Part shown: positions 51,877-61,165 of the stretch, piece by piece
Position numbering within the stretch: position 1 is the stretch's first letter
Layout: every line of letters begins with the position of its first letter
Assembly (NCBI GenBank): GCA_964442495.1
Contig: CAYTZN010000003.1
Coordinates: forward strand, 62,001-126,000
Length of the DNA: 64,000 nt
DNA from: CAYTZN01 sp964442495
Lineage (GTDB): Bacteria > Pseudomonadota > Gammaproteobacteria > Legionellales > Legionellaceae
Reading direction: 5' to 3'
Notes under the pieces: generated by a model
Databases searched by the model: none
Seen by the model: only the letters and a program-made list of their open reading frames with translations
Told to the model about the DNA's origin: nothing
Program-made: the position numbers and the translations under genes

Positions 51877-54279
51877 ATGTACGCGAGGAACAATATTTTG
51901 CATTTTACTTCGGAAATTCTGCAGCAACAGCATCCAGAAGCTCGATTAATACCTTACCCTGTATGGCTAAGCTTTGGTTTTAATGGCAGTGATCCATCCG
52001 TTGCTTTTTCATTCATGTCAAAGTCTATCGAAACCTTGTTGCAAGGCTTGGAGAAACCTAATACAAGCCACGAGGCAAAAAGGTGTTTTCTCGCCATTGC
52101 CTTTAGTCATTCGGACATAACATATGATGAGTTGGTGCAAATTTCTAATCATTTAAAGTTGTCACCCTCAGACTTATTTGATTGCGCTATCGCAGCTGGA
52201 AAATTAGATTTAATTGAGTGTCTTTTAAAAACGGATGAGAACAGAGAATGCTTGTTAGCTAATGCATTTCGGCGCGCAGCATATTACGGTTATATACATG
52301 TTTTAGATTATCTTTTTACTCTAAGTCAGAACCCTCCATTAGAAATAATTAAAATCAATAATTATGAGACTTTTCTGCAGGCCGCAAAAAATGGCGACTT
52401 AGACATCATAAAATACCTGATAGATAAAATACCAAAAGACGACGTATTAAAAATGCTAGCTGTTCAAAATTATCATGCCTTTTTTAATGCGGCCCAAAAA
52501 GGGCATTTTGATGTTATACAGTACTTGCTTGAAACGTTACCAAGACAAGATTTACCGATAATGATAGCAGCTCACGGTATTTATATTTTTTGCCAAGCTG
52601 ATTTATGTAATCATATTTCTATTATTAAAGACATTCTTCATTTCCCAGTGGTGTTTGCTCATGCAGAATATCATGTTCATGAGTATCAACAACACACAGG
52701 TCCTTTTATTACTGAAAAGCTATTTGTCCTTCAGCAAGCGCGAGTACAATTTGAAGCGTCATATCCTAATCGGGTATTTGATGTTGAAGATGCTGGTGAG
52801 GTGAGGTTATATTTTTATATTTTAAGACATTTGATTCGTCGAAATGATGCAACATTACTGAGTGAAATGCGTGTGTTATTAAATATACCGTCAGTAGAAG
52901 CGTTTCTTCATCATCTGGCAACACAGTTTCATGAAAATCAATTGCTTCGTTTAGCTCTATCCATAGGGAATGAAGAAGCTGCTCGATTGCTACTTATGAT
53001 TCCGGCTGTTCGTATATTAGCTGAACAAAATAATTATTACCAAGATGAATATTGTAATGGTATAGATGCGCGCGCAATAGCCCAAGACCCTGAATCATCA
53101 ATGCGAGCGCTAAGCGTTGCTGAGCAAAATCGGTTGCAACGGGCAATAGATCATTATGATGTCCAATTAAAAAAATTAACTGTTCCTGTTGTTATGGATA
53201 ATTTACGAAGCACTCTTTGCGCGCGTTATAAAGAAAAGCCTGCTCAAATTGTTTCAGATGTCGGTGTCATGGTTGTTTTACCCATGAACTGGGAAGATTT
53301 TGAGGCGCTAAATCTTTGTCAAGAAGGTGGTGAGGGGCAAGCCACCGAGCATCAACGTGCGCTTGAGGCTTATTATCAACATCAAGACCATTCTGCTTTT
53401 CGATACTTATTAAAACCTAACCCATGGATACACAGTGAGGCGTTATATGTAAATTCAAATGACGCGCATACCAAGCATTGGGCCAATTTTGATGGCTATG
53501 AACCTCTTATAGCGATGTTATTTTTGGCGGCATCAGATGAGCATATAGAACCCTGTAATGGCTATACAATTGATGCTCGTTTAGGGCATTTCATTAATGA
53601 ATTAGCGCATATTGGGCGCGCTCATAATTGGGATAGATTGATTAAATATGGCCTTCCAGGCAAAGAAAATTTTGGCGAGCAAGATGATTTGGACGCCGAC
53701 AGACCTAGTTGTTATTCAGGTGTTAAAAAACGCTTGTTTCAATCGGTGTTAGGTCATCCGCTTTTAACTGTTTTAACCTTTGATATTGTTAAACAAAAAC
53801 TGAATGAATTGGTACGTGAACATTTCAAAGCGGCTATCACTCACGAGAATCACGATAAATTTAAAAAAGCATGGGAAAATTCGCTAAATGACGATCTTGA
53901 GTTTGATGCGCGTCAAGCCGCAATGATAAGTCTTAAAGAGCTTGATATAAACAAAGAGCAACAAAGCTTGCTTCTTTATACATTGGCCGATGAGCTAGAT
54001 AAAGAATATGGGGGGCAATTTAGCAATGATGCAAGCCTTTGCGAATTTGCTGAAGCATGTCTTGAGCTAGATGAAAAAGATAAATCTGCAATGCATGCCA
54101 CCCAATTTGCCTATACAAATTGGTATACCTGCCTTGAAGCGAAGGTTGCTCACGATGATACAAGGGTAGATTTGCCAAGTACAATAGGACTTTTTTCTTC
54201 CCCTAGGCCAGAACCGATGGATGATGACTTGCCCGTAGAGGAAGATGACAGTTTATCATTAAGAAAAAAATTCTGCTGA
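51877..54279 (+). CDS. Ankyrin-repeat protein with Legionella-type C-terminal module, candidate effector
   Basis: This is an 800-residue protein. Residues ~97-235 carry degenerate ankyrin-type repeats: DLFDCAIAAGKLDLIECLL, TFLQAAKNGDLDIIKYLI and AFFNAAQKGHFDVIQYLLE, about 35 residues apart. A second region near residue 350 (LLRLALSIGNEEAARLLLMIPAV) is similar. From residue ~510 comes a module with DGYEPLIAMLFLAASDEHIEP, ELAHIGRAHNWDR and, at 615, GVKKRLFQSVLGHPLL, which resembles a domain recurring in Legionella ankyrin proteins. The acidic C-terminus (EPMDDDLPVEEDDS) fits a Dot/Icm signal. The start is uncertain: TTG 51853 or ATG 51877. Function and secretion are inferred. Confidence 0.7.
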   Translation: MYARNNILHFTSEILQQQHPEARLIPYPVWLSFGFNGSDPSVAFSFMSKSIETLLQGLEKPNTSHEAKRCFLAIAFSHSDITYDELVQISNHLKLSPSDLFDCAIAAGKLDLIECLLKTDENRECLLANAFRRAAYYGYIHVLDYLFTLSQNPPLEIIKINNYETFLQAAKNGDLDIIKYLIDKIPKDDVLKMLAVQNYHAFFNAAQKGHFDVIQYLLETLPRQDLPIMIAAHGIYIFCQADLCNHISIIKDILHFPVVFAHAEYHVHEYQQHTGPFITEKLFVLQQARVQFEASYPNRVFDVEDAGEVRLYFYILRHLIRRNDATLLSEMRVLLNIPSVEAFLHHLATQFHENQLLRLALSIGNEEAARLLLMIPAVRILAEQNNYYQDEYCNGIDARAIAQDPESSMRALSVAEQNRLQRAIDHYDVQLKKLTVPVVMDNLRSTLCARYKEKPAQIVSDVGVMVVLPMNWEDFEALNLCQEGGEGQATEHQRALEAYYQHQDHSAFRYLLKPNPWIHSEALYVNSNDAHTKHWANFDGYEPLIAMLFLAASDEHIEPCNGYTIDARLGHFINELAHIGRAHNWDRLIKYGLPGKENFGEQDDLDADRPSCYSGVKKRLFQSVLGHPLLTVLTFDIVKQKLNELVREHFKAAITHENHDKFKKAWENSLNDDLEFDARQAAMISLKELDINKEQQSLLLYTLADELDKEYGGQFSNDASLCEFAEACLELDEKDKSAMHATQFAYTNWYTCLEAKVAHDDTRVDLPSTIGLFSSPRPEPMDDDLPVEEDDSLSLRKKFC

Positions 54280-54408
54280 ATTTACGATTCACTCATCACA
54301 AATTTCAAATTAGGTGGGTTCTAATGTATTTACCCTTTCTCCAGAATGAATTGCAAAGGTTGTTGTCATCGCTTATGCTTTTTGCAGGGACACTTCAGGA
54401 GATTTTTG

Positions 54409-54843
54409 ATGCGGGCATGGAAACTATTTTTTACCTTCTTCGTGGCACTTTTTTATTTGTCGGCCGCTATTGCAAAGCCTTCTATTGAAGGCAATTGGAT
54501 AACCATTGATGATAAGACAGGTGCTCGGCGGGTGTTAGCTCATTTATCTCTTCAACAGGACGTGTTAAACGGCACTATTGTGTCTGTGTTTCCTCAGCCT
54601 GGTGATACAGGCATATGTTCGGAATGCCCAGGGGAATTTAAAAACAAATCGGTGAAGGGGCTTCAATTTGTATGGGGTTTGAAGGAAGAGAGCCCAGGTG
54701 TATGGAGTGGTGGTCATATTTTAGATGCAAAAACTGGTAAAATATATCGCGTAAAAATGGCGTTAAAGGGTAAAAAACTTTATGTACGAGGGTATGTGGG
54801 TATTACCATGATGGGGCGCACCCAAATCTGGGTCCGTGAGTAG
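54409..54843 (+). CDS. Exported DUF2147 protein
   Basis: This is a small secreted or periplasmic protein of 144 residues. It has a signal peptide (residues 1-22, MRAWKLFFTFFVALFYLSAAIA, cleavage before KPS), then the DUF2147 core: IEGNWITIDDKTGARRVLAHLSLQ, CSECPGEFKNKSVKGLQFVWGLK, GGHILDAKTGKIYRVKMALKG and LYVRGYVGITMMGRTQIWVR. ATG 54409 has AGGAGA upstream; the longer frame from 54346 adds a non-signal tail. The biochemical role of DUF2147 is not established. Confidence 0.9.
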   Translation: MRAWKLFFTFFVALFYLSAAIAKPSIEGNWITIDDKTGARRVLAHLSLQQDVLNGTIVSVFPQPGDTGICSECPGEFKNKSVKGLQFVWGLKEESPGVWSGGHILDAKTGKIYRVKMALKGKKLYVRGYVGITMMGRTQIWVRE

Positions 54844-54934
54844 TTGTGTCTTTAGGTGAAGCTTGCATGAGTACGTTACTTTTTAGCAGTGGAGTATTAC
54901 AATGCTCCACTACATATAATTTTTCGTTGGCATT

Positions 54935-56317
54935 ATGACTGAGTTACAAACACGGAAAAAATCCGCAGATCCATTGAAAAGACCACCTCATTCTGTAGAA
55001 GCTGAGCAATCGATTCTTGGTGGTTTAATGCTTGAAAATCAAGCGTGGGATAAAGTTAGTTCAAAGGTCTGTGAAGCTGATTTTTATAGAACTGAGCATC
55101 GTATTCTTTATCGTTCAATTGTTGCGTTATCCACTAAAAATCAACCCTTTGATGTTGTCACGTTGTTGGACACCTTGAAATCTAACAATGCCTTGGATGA
55201 TGCGGGTGGTGAGGCGTATCTTTTTGAGCTTGCTAATAATACGCCAAGTGTTGCGAACGTTGCGGCTTATGCAGATATCGTCCGTGAAAAATCAGTACAA
55301 AGACAATTGATTGGTATTGCCAGCGAAATTGCTGACTCAGCCTATAATCCTGGCAGTCGAGAAGTATCCGAGTTACTTGATTTAGCGGAAAGTAAAGTCT
55401 TTGCGATTGCTGAGCAAACCGCAGCTGAAGGTGGCCCCGAGGTCATTAAATCTATCTTGGTACGTGCGGTTGAGAAAATTGATGCCCTCTATCACAGCGG
55501 GGACTCAATCACGGGCCTTGCCACAGGGTTAGCTGACCTGGATGAATTAACTTCAGGATTACAACCTTCAGATTTGGTTATTGTAGCGGGCCGTCCGTCC
55601 ATGGGTAAGACCACGTTGGTGATGAACATTGCAGAACATGCGGCCATTAAAGCGAGCAAACCCGTTCTGGTGTTTTCCATGGAAATGCCGGGTGATTCTT
55701 TGGCAATGAGGATGATGTCATCGTTAGGTCGAATTGATCAGCACCGTATTCGTACAGGGAAATTGGATGATGATGATTGGCCAAGAGTAACGTCTGCCGT
55801 GCATATGTTATCAGAAGCACCATTGTTTATTGATGATACCGCAGCGTTAAGCCCATCTGAAATGCGCGCTAGGGCACGTAGGTTGGTGAAAGAGCATGGT
55901 CCCTTGGGGCTTATCGTCGTGGATTATCTACAGTTGATGAAAGTACCTGGTTTTAAAGCAGACAATAGAACCGCTGAGATTTCAGAAATTTCACGCAGTT
56001 TAAAAGCCTTAGCTAAAGAATTAAGCGTGCCTGTCATTGCGTTATCTCAGTTAAATCGAAGCTTGGAGCAACGCCAAGACAAACGACCCTTAATGTCTGA
56101 CCTTCGTGAATCAGGAGCTATTGAGCAAGATGCGGATTTAATTTGCTTTATTTATCGTGATGAAGTCTATAACGAAGACAGTCCTGATAAAGGTACAGCA
56201 GAGATTATTATCGCCAAACAACGTAATGGCCCTATTGGCAAAGTTCGTGTCGCCTTTTTGGGTAAATACACGCGCTTTGAGGATTTGGCGTTTAATGGTT
56301 ATCAAGGGGTAGATTAA
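54935..56317 (+). CDS. dnaB: Replicative DNA helicase
   Basis: This hexameric 5'-3' helicase acts at the replication fork. The N-terminal collar domain opens with PLKRPPHSVEAEQSILGGLM. The RecA-type domain has Walker A GRPSMGKTT and Walker B GLIVVDYLQLMK, followed by EISEISRSLKALAKEL and LSQLNRSLEQRQDKRPLMSDLRESGAIEQDAD. There is no intein. It has 460 residues. It is followed one base after its stop by alr, the usual gammaproteobacterial arrangement. Confidence 0.97.
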   Translation: MTELQTRKKSADPLKRPPHSVEAEQSILGGLMLENQAWDKVSSKVCEADFYRTEHRILYRSIVALSTKNQPFDVVTLLDTLKSNNALDDAGGEAYLFELANNTPSVANVAAYADIVREKSVQRQLIGIASEIADSAYNPGSREVSELLDLAESKVFAIAEQTAAEGGPEVIKSILVRAVEKIDALYHSGDSITGLATGLADLDELTSGLQPSDLVIVAGRPSMGKTTLVMNIAEHAAIKASKPVLVFSMEMPGDSLAMRMMSSLGRIDQHRIRTGKLDDDDWPRVTSAVHMLSEAPLFIDDTAALSPSEMRARARRLVKEHGPLGLIVVDYLQLMKVPGFKADNRTAEISEISRSLKALAKELSVPVIALSQLNRSLEQRQDKRPLMSDLRESGAIEQDADLICFIYRDEVYNEDSPDKGTAEIIIAKQRNGPIGKVRVAFLGKYTRFEDLAFNGYQGVD

Positions 56318-56318
56318 C

Positions 56319-57398
56319 GTGGCAAGACCTACCCGTGTGTACATTAATCCAACAGCACTGCTTCATAATGTAAAGCGTGTTAGAGCGTGTGCGCCTGGTA
56401 AAAAAATAATTGCAATGGTTAAGGCCAATGCTTATGGATGTGGTTTATCAACTGTATTGCCCGTTTTAGAGGGGCATGTTGACGCTTTTGGTGTGGCCTG
56501 CTTGGAAGAGGCAATGACACTTCGTGCCTTAGGAAGTCGCAGTGAGTGTGTTCTTTTTCAGGGGGTATTTAGTCCAGAAGAATTAAACCTCGCATCTCAA
56601 CAGGACCTACAATGTGTTATTCATCAACATGAACAATTAAAATGGCTATTGTCAGCGCGTTTACCTAAAAAAATAAAAATTTGGGTAAAAGTAAACACAG
56701 GTATGCACCGATTGGGGTTTTTCCCTGATGAAGTGGCGGCAGTTATCAGTGCGTTGCAAGGATGTCCCTGGGTTCAAGATGAGATTGGGTTAATGACACA
56801 CCTAGCCTGCGCTGATGAGCCATCTAATCCCTTTAATGTTCAGCAGATAGAATGCTTTAATACCCTCCATTTACCGCATATCCCTTTATTGCGTAGCATC
56901 GCTAATTCAGCAGCTATTTTAGCGTTACCCAAATCGCATGCTGATGTGGTGAGGCCAGGCATTATGCTTTACGGTGTTTCGCCTTTTGCAGACAGCGTAG
57001 GCGCTGAATTAGGTTTAATGCCCGTGATGCGATTAATGTCAGCCATCAGCACCATTCATAAATACCCTGCACACTCACCGATTGGGTACGGTGGCACGTG
57101 GCAAAGCGATCAACCAAGCACCATTGGCGTTGTGCCGGTCGGTTATGGTGATGGATATCCCCGTCATATTGCTATCAATACCCCGACATGGGTGAATGGT
57201 TATATCGCCCCCATAGTGGGCCGGGTTTCAATGGACATGTTGACCATTGATTTAACCCATTGTCCAAGCGTAAACGTTGGCGATAAAGTGGAGTTATGGG
57301 GGCAGCATGTTCCTGTGGAAACCATTGCTAAGGCTGCTAAAACTATCGCTTACGAACTTATTTGCCAAATGTCGCCACGCGTGCGGGGTTATGGATAA
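56319..57398 (+). CDS. alr: Alanine racemase
   Basis: This PLP enzyme makes D-alanine for peptidoglycan. The PLP lysine lies in AMVKANAYGCG near the N-terminus, with WVKVNTGMHRLGF and VRPGIMLYGVSP further on; the catalytic tyrosine region reads PIGYGGTW and VPVGYGDGYPR, and VGRVSMDMLTID follows. The GTG start at 56319 follows the dnaB stop directly. It has 359 residues, normal length. Confidence 0.96.
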   Translation: MARPTRVYINPTALLHNVKRVRACAPGKKIIAMVKANAYGCGLSTVLPVLEGHVDAFGVACLEEAMTLRALGSRSECVLFQGVFSPEELNLASQQDLQCVIHQHEQLKWLLSARLPKKIKIWVKVNTGMHRLGFFPDEVAAVISALQGCPWVQDEIGLMTHLACADEPSNPFNVQQIECFNTLHLPHIPLLRSIANSAAILALPKSHADVVRPGIMLYGVSPFADSVGAELGLMPVMRLMSAISTIHKYPAHSPIGYGGTWQSDQPSTIGVVPVGYGDGYPRHIAINTPTWVNGYIAPIVGRVSMDMLTIDLTHCPSVNVGDKVELWGQHVPVETIAKAAKTIAYELICQMSPRVRGYG

Positions 57399-57456
57399 GC
57401 CCTAATCTTAGTGCTAGAATATAAATCACGCTATTCTCAATGTTTGTTCAATACGT

Positions 57457-57498
57457 TACGCCCTGGGGCTTGTTCGTTTGGATAAGCCCTAGGGCGTA
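57457..57498. terminator. Long inverted repeat after alr
   Basis: The arms TACGCCCTGGGGCTT and AAGCCCTAGGGCGTA are 15 bases with one G-U/mismatch and a 12-base loop. No T run follows on the plus strand, so it may be a processing or REP-type hairpin instead of a strict terminator. It separates dnaB-alr from the lipoprotein gene. Confidence 0.55.
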
Positions 57499-57567
57499 AA
57501 AGGTATTAGCTAACCATTGCGAAGAGCGTTAACCCGAATTTATAAATAACTACACAGGTGAATGTGA

Positions 57568-58017
57568 ATGAAAAAATTAATGGTGGCGTCATTGTCTCTC
57601 TCAGTTTTTCTAGCAGGTTGCTCACAAGTAACCAACGAAGGTGTAGGAACAATAGGTGGTGGTGTTGTTGGTGGTTTATTGGGTAGCCAATTTGGTGGTG
57701 GTTCCGGTAAAGTTGCTGCTGCTGCGGGCGGTGCATTGTTGGGTGCCTTTTTAGGCGGTAAAATTGGTCAGTACATGGACCGACAAGACAAAATGGAGAT
57801 GCAACGCGCTTTAGAAACAGCCCCTGTAGGTAAATCTGTTAATTGGACTAACCCTGATAACGGAAATCAATACAGTGTTCAACCTACACGAACTTATTAT
57901 GCTAATGAGCAACCTTGCCGTGAGTACACTACGCGTGCTCTTATTGGTGGGAAAAGTCAGCAAATTTATGGTAAAGCATGTCGTCAGACCGATGGATCTT
58001 GGCAAGTGGTCAGCTAA
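57568..58017 (+). CDS. Glycine-zipper 17-kDa surface-antigen-like lipoprotein
   Basis: This is an outer-membrane lipoprotein of 149 residues. The lipobox is FLAGC (Cys18). A glycine-zipper transmembrane-like stretch follows (GTIGGGVVGGLLGSQFGGG, then GGALLGAFLGGKIGQYMD), and a soluble C-terminal part with two cysteines (PCREYTTRA, GKACRQTDGSW). This layout is that of the rickettsial 17-kDa antigen and related envelope proteins. It is a single-gene unit with a clear terminator. Confidence 0.9.
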   Translation: MKKLMVASLSLSVFLAGCSQVTNEGVGTIGGGVVGGLLGSQFGGGSGKVAAAAGGALLGAFLGGKIGQYMDRQDKMEMQRALETAPVGKSVNWTNPDNGNQYSVQPTRTYYANEQPCREYTTRALIGGKSQQIYGKACRQTDGSWQVVS

Positions 58018-58041
58018 ACCATCTTTTACCTCTTTTTAAAA

Positions 58042-58075
58042 AACAAAGGGCGCTTTAAATAGCGCCTTTGTTTTA
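58042..58075 (+). terminator. Rho-independent terminator after the 57568 gene
   Basis: The stem AAACAAAGGGCGCT/AGCGCCTTTGTTTT (one bulged G) with loop TTAAAT contains a T run of four, then AT. It begins 25 bases after the stop codon. Confidence 0.88.
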
Positions 58076-58234
58076 TCAGTCATCACTGCTTTTATATCTT
58101 ATTGTATGTATTAAAAATTCATCAAATTGATTTGATTTTTGATTCCATTGCATTTGAAGTATCACTTGCGCTTGAATTACCACAGGTTTCTCTGGCAAGA
58201 TGCGTTTTTCTTTGAATATTCCAGTGAGGGAGCA

Positions 58235-58996
58235 ATGAAAATTTTGGTTGCAGTGAAGCGTGTAATAGATCCTTATGTCAAAGTGAGAGTCAAAGCAGAT
58301 AAAAATGGTGTTGAAACTCAAAATGTTAAAATGTCATTGAACCCTTTTGATGAAATTGCTGTGGAGGAGGCGTTACGATTACGCGAGAAAAATATAGCTT
58401 CTGAGGTCGTTGTGGTGACCATTGGTCAGGCGACTAGCCAAGAAACATTACGTCATGCTCTCGCCATGGGTGCCGATCGCGCTATTTTGGTGCAAAGCGA
58501 AGCGTCGTTTTGTAGCCTTAATATTGCCAAAATATTACATAAAGTTGTTTTAGATGAGCAACCACAATTGGTTTTGATGGGGAAGCAATCCATCGACGGT
58601 GATAATAATCAAACCCCTCAAATGTTGGCTGCGTTACTCGATTGGCCGCAAGCAACGTTTGCTTCTAAATTAACCATTGAAGACGGGGCTCCTATCAAAT
58701 CTATTCGTGTTACCCGTGAAATTGATGGTGGTTTAGAAACATTAGATGTGCAGTTGCCCGCAGTGGTGAGCACGGATCTTCGTTTAAATGAGCCACGTTA
58801 TTCGAGCTTGCCAAATATCATGAAAGCCAAGCAAAAACCTTTGCATATATTAGCGGTTGATGCTTTAGGTTTGACGCTTAAACCTCATACTGAGGTGCTT
58901 TCTGTGTCGTCGCCAAAGGTAAGAAGCAGTGGGATAAAAGTTGATTCTGTTGAAGCCCTGATTGATAAATTGCAACATGAAGCCAAAGTGCTTTGA
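58235..58996 (+). CDS. etfB: Electron transfer flavoprotein, beta subunit
   Basis: This is the smaller ETF subunit, binding AMP and passing electrons from acyl-CoA dehydrogenases to the respiratory chain via ETF-ubiquinone oxidoreductase. MKILVAVKRVIDPYVKVRVK is the family start, and the motif LRLREKNIASEVVVVTIG, MGADRAILV and GKQSIDGDNNQTPQMLAALL follow. ATG 58235 with GAGGG is preferred to the long frame from 58139, giving 253 residues. The gene is followed by etfA after 30 bases. Confidence 0.96.
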   Translation: MKILVAVKRVIDPYVKVRVKADKNGVETQNVKMSLNPFDEIAVEEALRLREKNIASEVVVVTIGQATSQETLRHALAMGADRAILVQSEASFCSLNIAKILHKVVLDEQPQLVLMGKQSIDGDNNQTPQMLAALLDWPQATFASKLTIEDGAPIKSIRVTREIDGGLETLDVQLPAVVSTDLRLNEPRYSSLPNIMKAKQKPLHILAVDALGLTLKPHTEVLSVSSPKVRSSGIKVDSVEALIDKLQHEAKVL

Positions 58997-59026
58997 TAGG
59001 GACTTGTTTTAGCTAAAGGAGAATTA

Positions 59027-59965
59027 ATGAGCACTTTAATTATTGTTCAACACGACAATCAAACCATGCAACCATCGAATCGGCATGTTTTAAAAGCGGC
59101 TTTGGCAATTGATGACAATCCTATTTTATTGGTGGTAGGTCATGATTGCAAAAGAGTTGCTTCTGAAGCGGCATCGCTTAAAGGCGTTCAAGCCGTTTGG
59201 CTTGCCGACAATGCTTGTTATGAGCATCAATTGGCTGAAAACGTTAGTCAATTGGTCACGTCCATTGCATCATCTTTTACGACCATCATGACGGCATCGA
59301 GCACCCAAGGAAAAGATTTACTTCCGCGCATAGCCGCACAACTTGATGTTGCTCAAATCTCTGATGTTATTGATATCCTTGATAAGGAGACGTTTCTGCG
59401 TCCAATTTATGCTGGAAATGCTCTTGAAACGGTCCGAGTTTTAGATAATCAAAAAACATTGTCTATTCGGACCACGGCATTTGATGCGGTCACTGAAACT
59501 CAGCCTTCATGCAGTATTGAGGTTTTAGACCAAACATTTATTTCGAAGCGTACCCAATTTGTTGAACACCAATTGAACCACTCTGTGCGTCCTGATTTAA
59601 ATAATGCAAAAATTGTTGTTTCAGGTGGACGTGGTTTACAACGTGCTGAAAAATTTAAATTAATAGAAGAGCTCGCGGATGCCCTAGGTGCGGCTATTGG
59701 TGCCTCACGTGCGGCTGTGGACGCGGGATTTGTATCTAATGATTATCAAGTAGGACAAACCGGAAAAATCGTTGCTCCCAATCTTTATATTGCAGTAGGC
59801 ATTTCAGGTGCCGTGCAGCATTTAGCAGGCATGAAGGATTCTAAAGTGATTGTTGCTATCAATAAGGATGAAGATGCACCGATTTTTCAAATTGCTAATT
59901 ATGGTTTAGTGGGGGATCTTTTTCAGCTGATTCCTGAGCTTATAGAACAATTAAAGCAACGTTAA
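59027..59965 (+). CDS. etfA: Electron transfer flavoprotein, alpha subunit
   Basis: This is the larger ETF subunit, carrying FAD. The C-terminal FAD domain is complete: VVSGGRGLQ, AIGASRAAVDAGFVSNDYQVGQTGKIVAPNLYIAVGISGAVQHLAGM and VAINKDEDAPIFQIANYGLVGDLFQLIPEL. The N-terminal domain is as usual. It has 312 residues. AAGGAG lies upstream of the ATG. Operon etfB-etfA-ald. Confidence 0.97.
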   Translation: MSTLIIVQHDNQTMQPSNRHVLKAALAIDDNPILLVVGHDCKRVASEAASLKGVQAVWLADNACYEHQLAENVSQLVTSIASSFTTIMTASSTQGKDLLPRIAAQLDVAQISDVIDILDKETFLRPIYAGNALETVRVLDNQKTLSIRTTAFDAVTETQPSCSIEVLDQTFISKRTQFVEHQLNHSVRPDLNNAKIVVSGGRGLQRAEKFKLIEELADALGAAIGASRAAVDAGFVSNDYQVGQTGKIVAPNLYIAVGISGAVQHLAGMKDSKVIVAINKDEDAPIFQIANYGLVGDLFQLIPELIEQLKQR

Positions 59966-59979
59966 AGGAGTAAATACGA

Positions 59980-61098
59980 ATGTTAGTTGGTGTACCTAAA
60001 GAGATTAAACAACAAGAAAATAGGGTTGGTCTTGTGCCTGCAAGTGTGCGCGAAATTCTCCGTGTGGGTGGTTCCGTGGTGGTTGAAAAAAATGCGGGTA
60101 TGGGCATTGGTATTACTGATGAACAATATCGCACGGCAGGGGCTGAAGTTGTTGATACTGCCGATGAAATTTTTGCACGCGCAGAATTGATTGTTAAAGT
60201 GAAAGAGCTACAACCCATAGAATGTCGACGTTTACGAGAAGGCCAAACGTTATTTACTTACTTGCATTTAGCGCCCGATCCACAACAAACACGCTTGCTT
60301 AAAGAATCAGGCGTTACCGCTATTGCTTATGAAACCGTTACACAAAATGAAGGTGGGTTACCATTATTAACGCCAATGTCACAGGTTGCTGGGCGTATGT
60401 CTATTCAAGCAGGTGCGCATTGCTTGGAAATGGCGCAAGGCGGTAGTGGGGTTTTATTAGGTGGTGTTCCAGGTGTATCACCTGCTAATGTGTTGGTCAT
60501 TGGTGGGGGGGTTGTTGGTACAAATGCTGCGCGTATGGCCATGGGGATGGAAGCACGGGTTACGGTGTTGGATAAATCATTGACCCGTTTGCGTGAGCTT
60601 GATTTTCAGTTCGGCTCTAAACTAAATACTGTTTATGCAACTTCAGAAGCACTTGAACACTATGTAGCAGAAGCTGATCTGGTTGTTGGTGCCGTTTTAG
60701 TACCAGGCGCTGCAGCTCCTGTTCTGGTAACACGTGCCATGTTGCAAGCTATGCGTCCTGGTTCTGTGGTTGTGGATGTAGCTATCGATCAAGGTGGTTG
60801 TTTTGAAACCAGTCGCCCTACTACCCATCAAGAGCCGACTTATGTTTCAGAAGGGGTCGTGCATTATTGTGTTACCAATATGCCAGGTGCTGTGCCAAAA
60901 ACGTCTACATTTGCACTGAATAATGCCACATTGCCTTTTGTCTTAAGTTTGGTTACCAAAGGTATAAAACTCGCGTTACTAAGTGATGGGCATTTGCTAA
61001 ATGGTTTGAATGTGCATCAAGGTATGATCACTTATGAAGCCGTTGCACGTGATCTTGGTTACGATTACATTACAGCAACGGACGCATTAGCAAGTTAA
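59980..61098 (+). CDS. ald: Alanine dehydrogenase
   Basis: This NAD-dependent enzyme interconverts L-alanine with pyruvate and ammonia. The N-terminal MLVGVPKEIKQQENRVGL and the catalytic Lys/His region KVKELQPIEC...TYLHLAPD are present, with the NAD-binding VLVIGGGVVGTNAARMAMGM and VDQ/DQGGCFETSRPTTHQEPTY. Length 372 residues. It starts 14 bases after etfA. With sdaA at 10.3 kb it points to amino-acid-fuelled energy metabolism. Confidence 0.96.
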   Translation: MLVGVPKEIKQQENRVGLVPASVREILRVGGSVVVEKNAGMGIGITDEQYRTAGAEVVDTADEIFARAELIVKVKELQPIECRRLREGQTLFTYLHLAPDPQQTRLLKESGVTAIAYETVTQNEGGLPLLTPMSQVAGRMSIQAGAHCLEMAQGGSGVLLGGVPGVSPANVLVIGGGVVGTNAARMAMGMEARVTVLDKSLTRLRELDFQFGSKLNTVYATSEALEHYVAEADLVVGAVLVPGAAAPVLVTRAMLQAMRPGSVVVDVAIDQGGCFETSRPTTHQEPTYVSEGVVHYCVTNMPGAVPKTSTFALNNATLPFVLSLVTKGIKLALLSDGHLLNGLNVHQGMITYEAVARDLGYDYITATDALAS

Positions 61099-61122
61099 TG
61101 TATCCCGTTTGATTTTTCATCT

Positions 61123-61143
61123 CCTGCGGCTTTTGTCCGCAGG
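61123..61143. terminator. REP-like hairpin between ald and PBP1A
   Basis: A perfect 7-bp stem CCTGCGG/CCGCAGG with loop CTTTTGT lies between the convergent ald and mrcA genes. On the minus strand the loop reads ACAAAAG, matching the REP-like family. It can act as a 3' hairpin for both genes. Confidence 0.6.
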
Positions 61144-61165
61144 AATTGGTGAGTCTAGCAATGTT

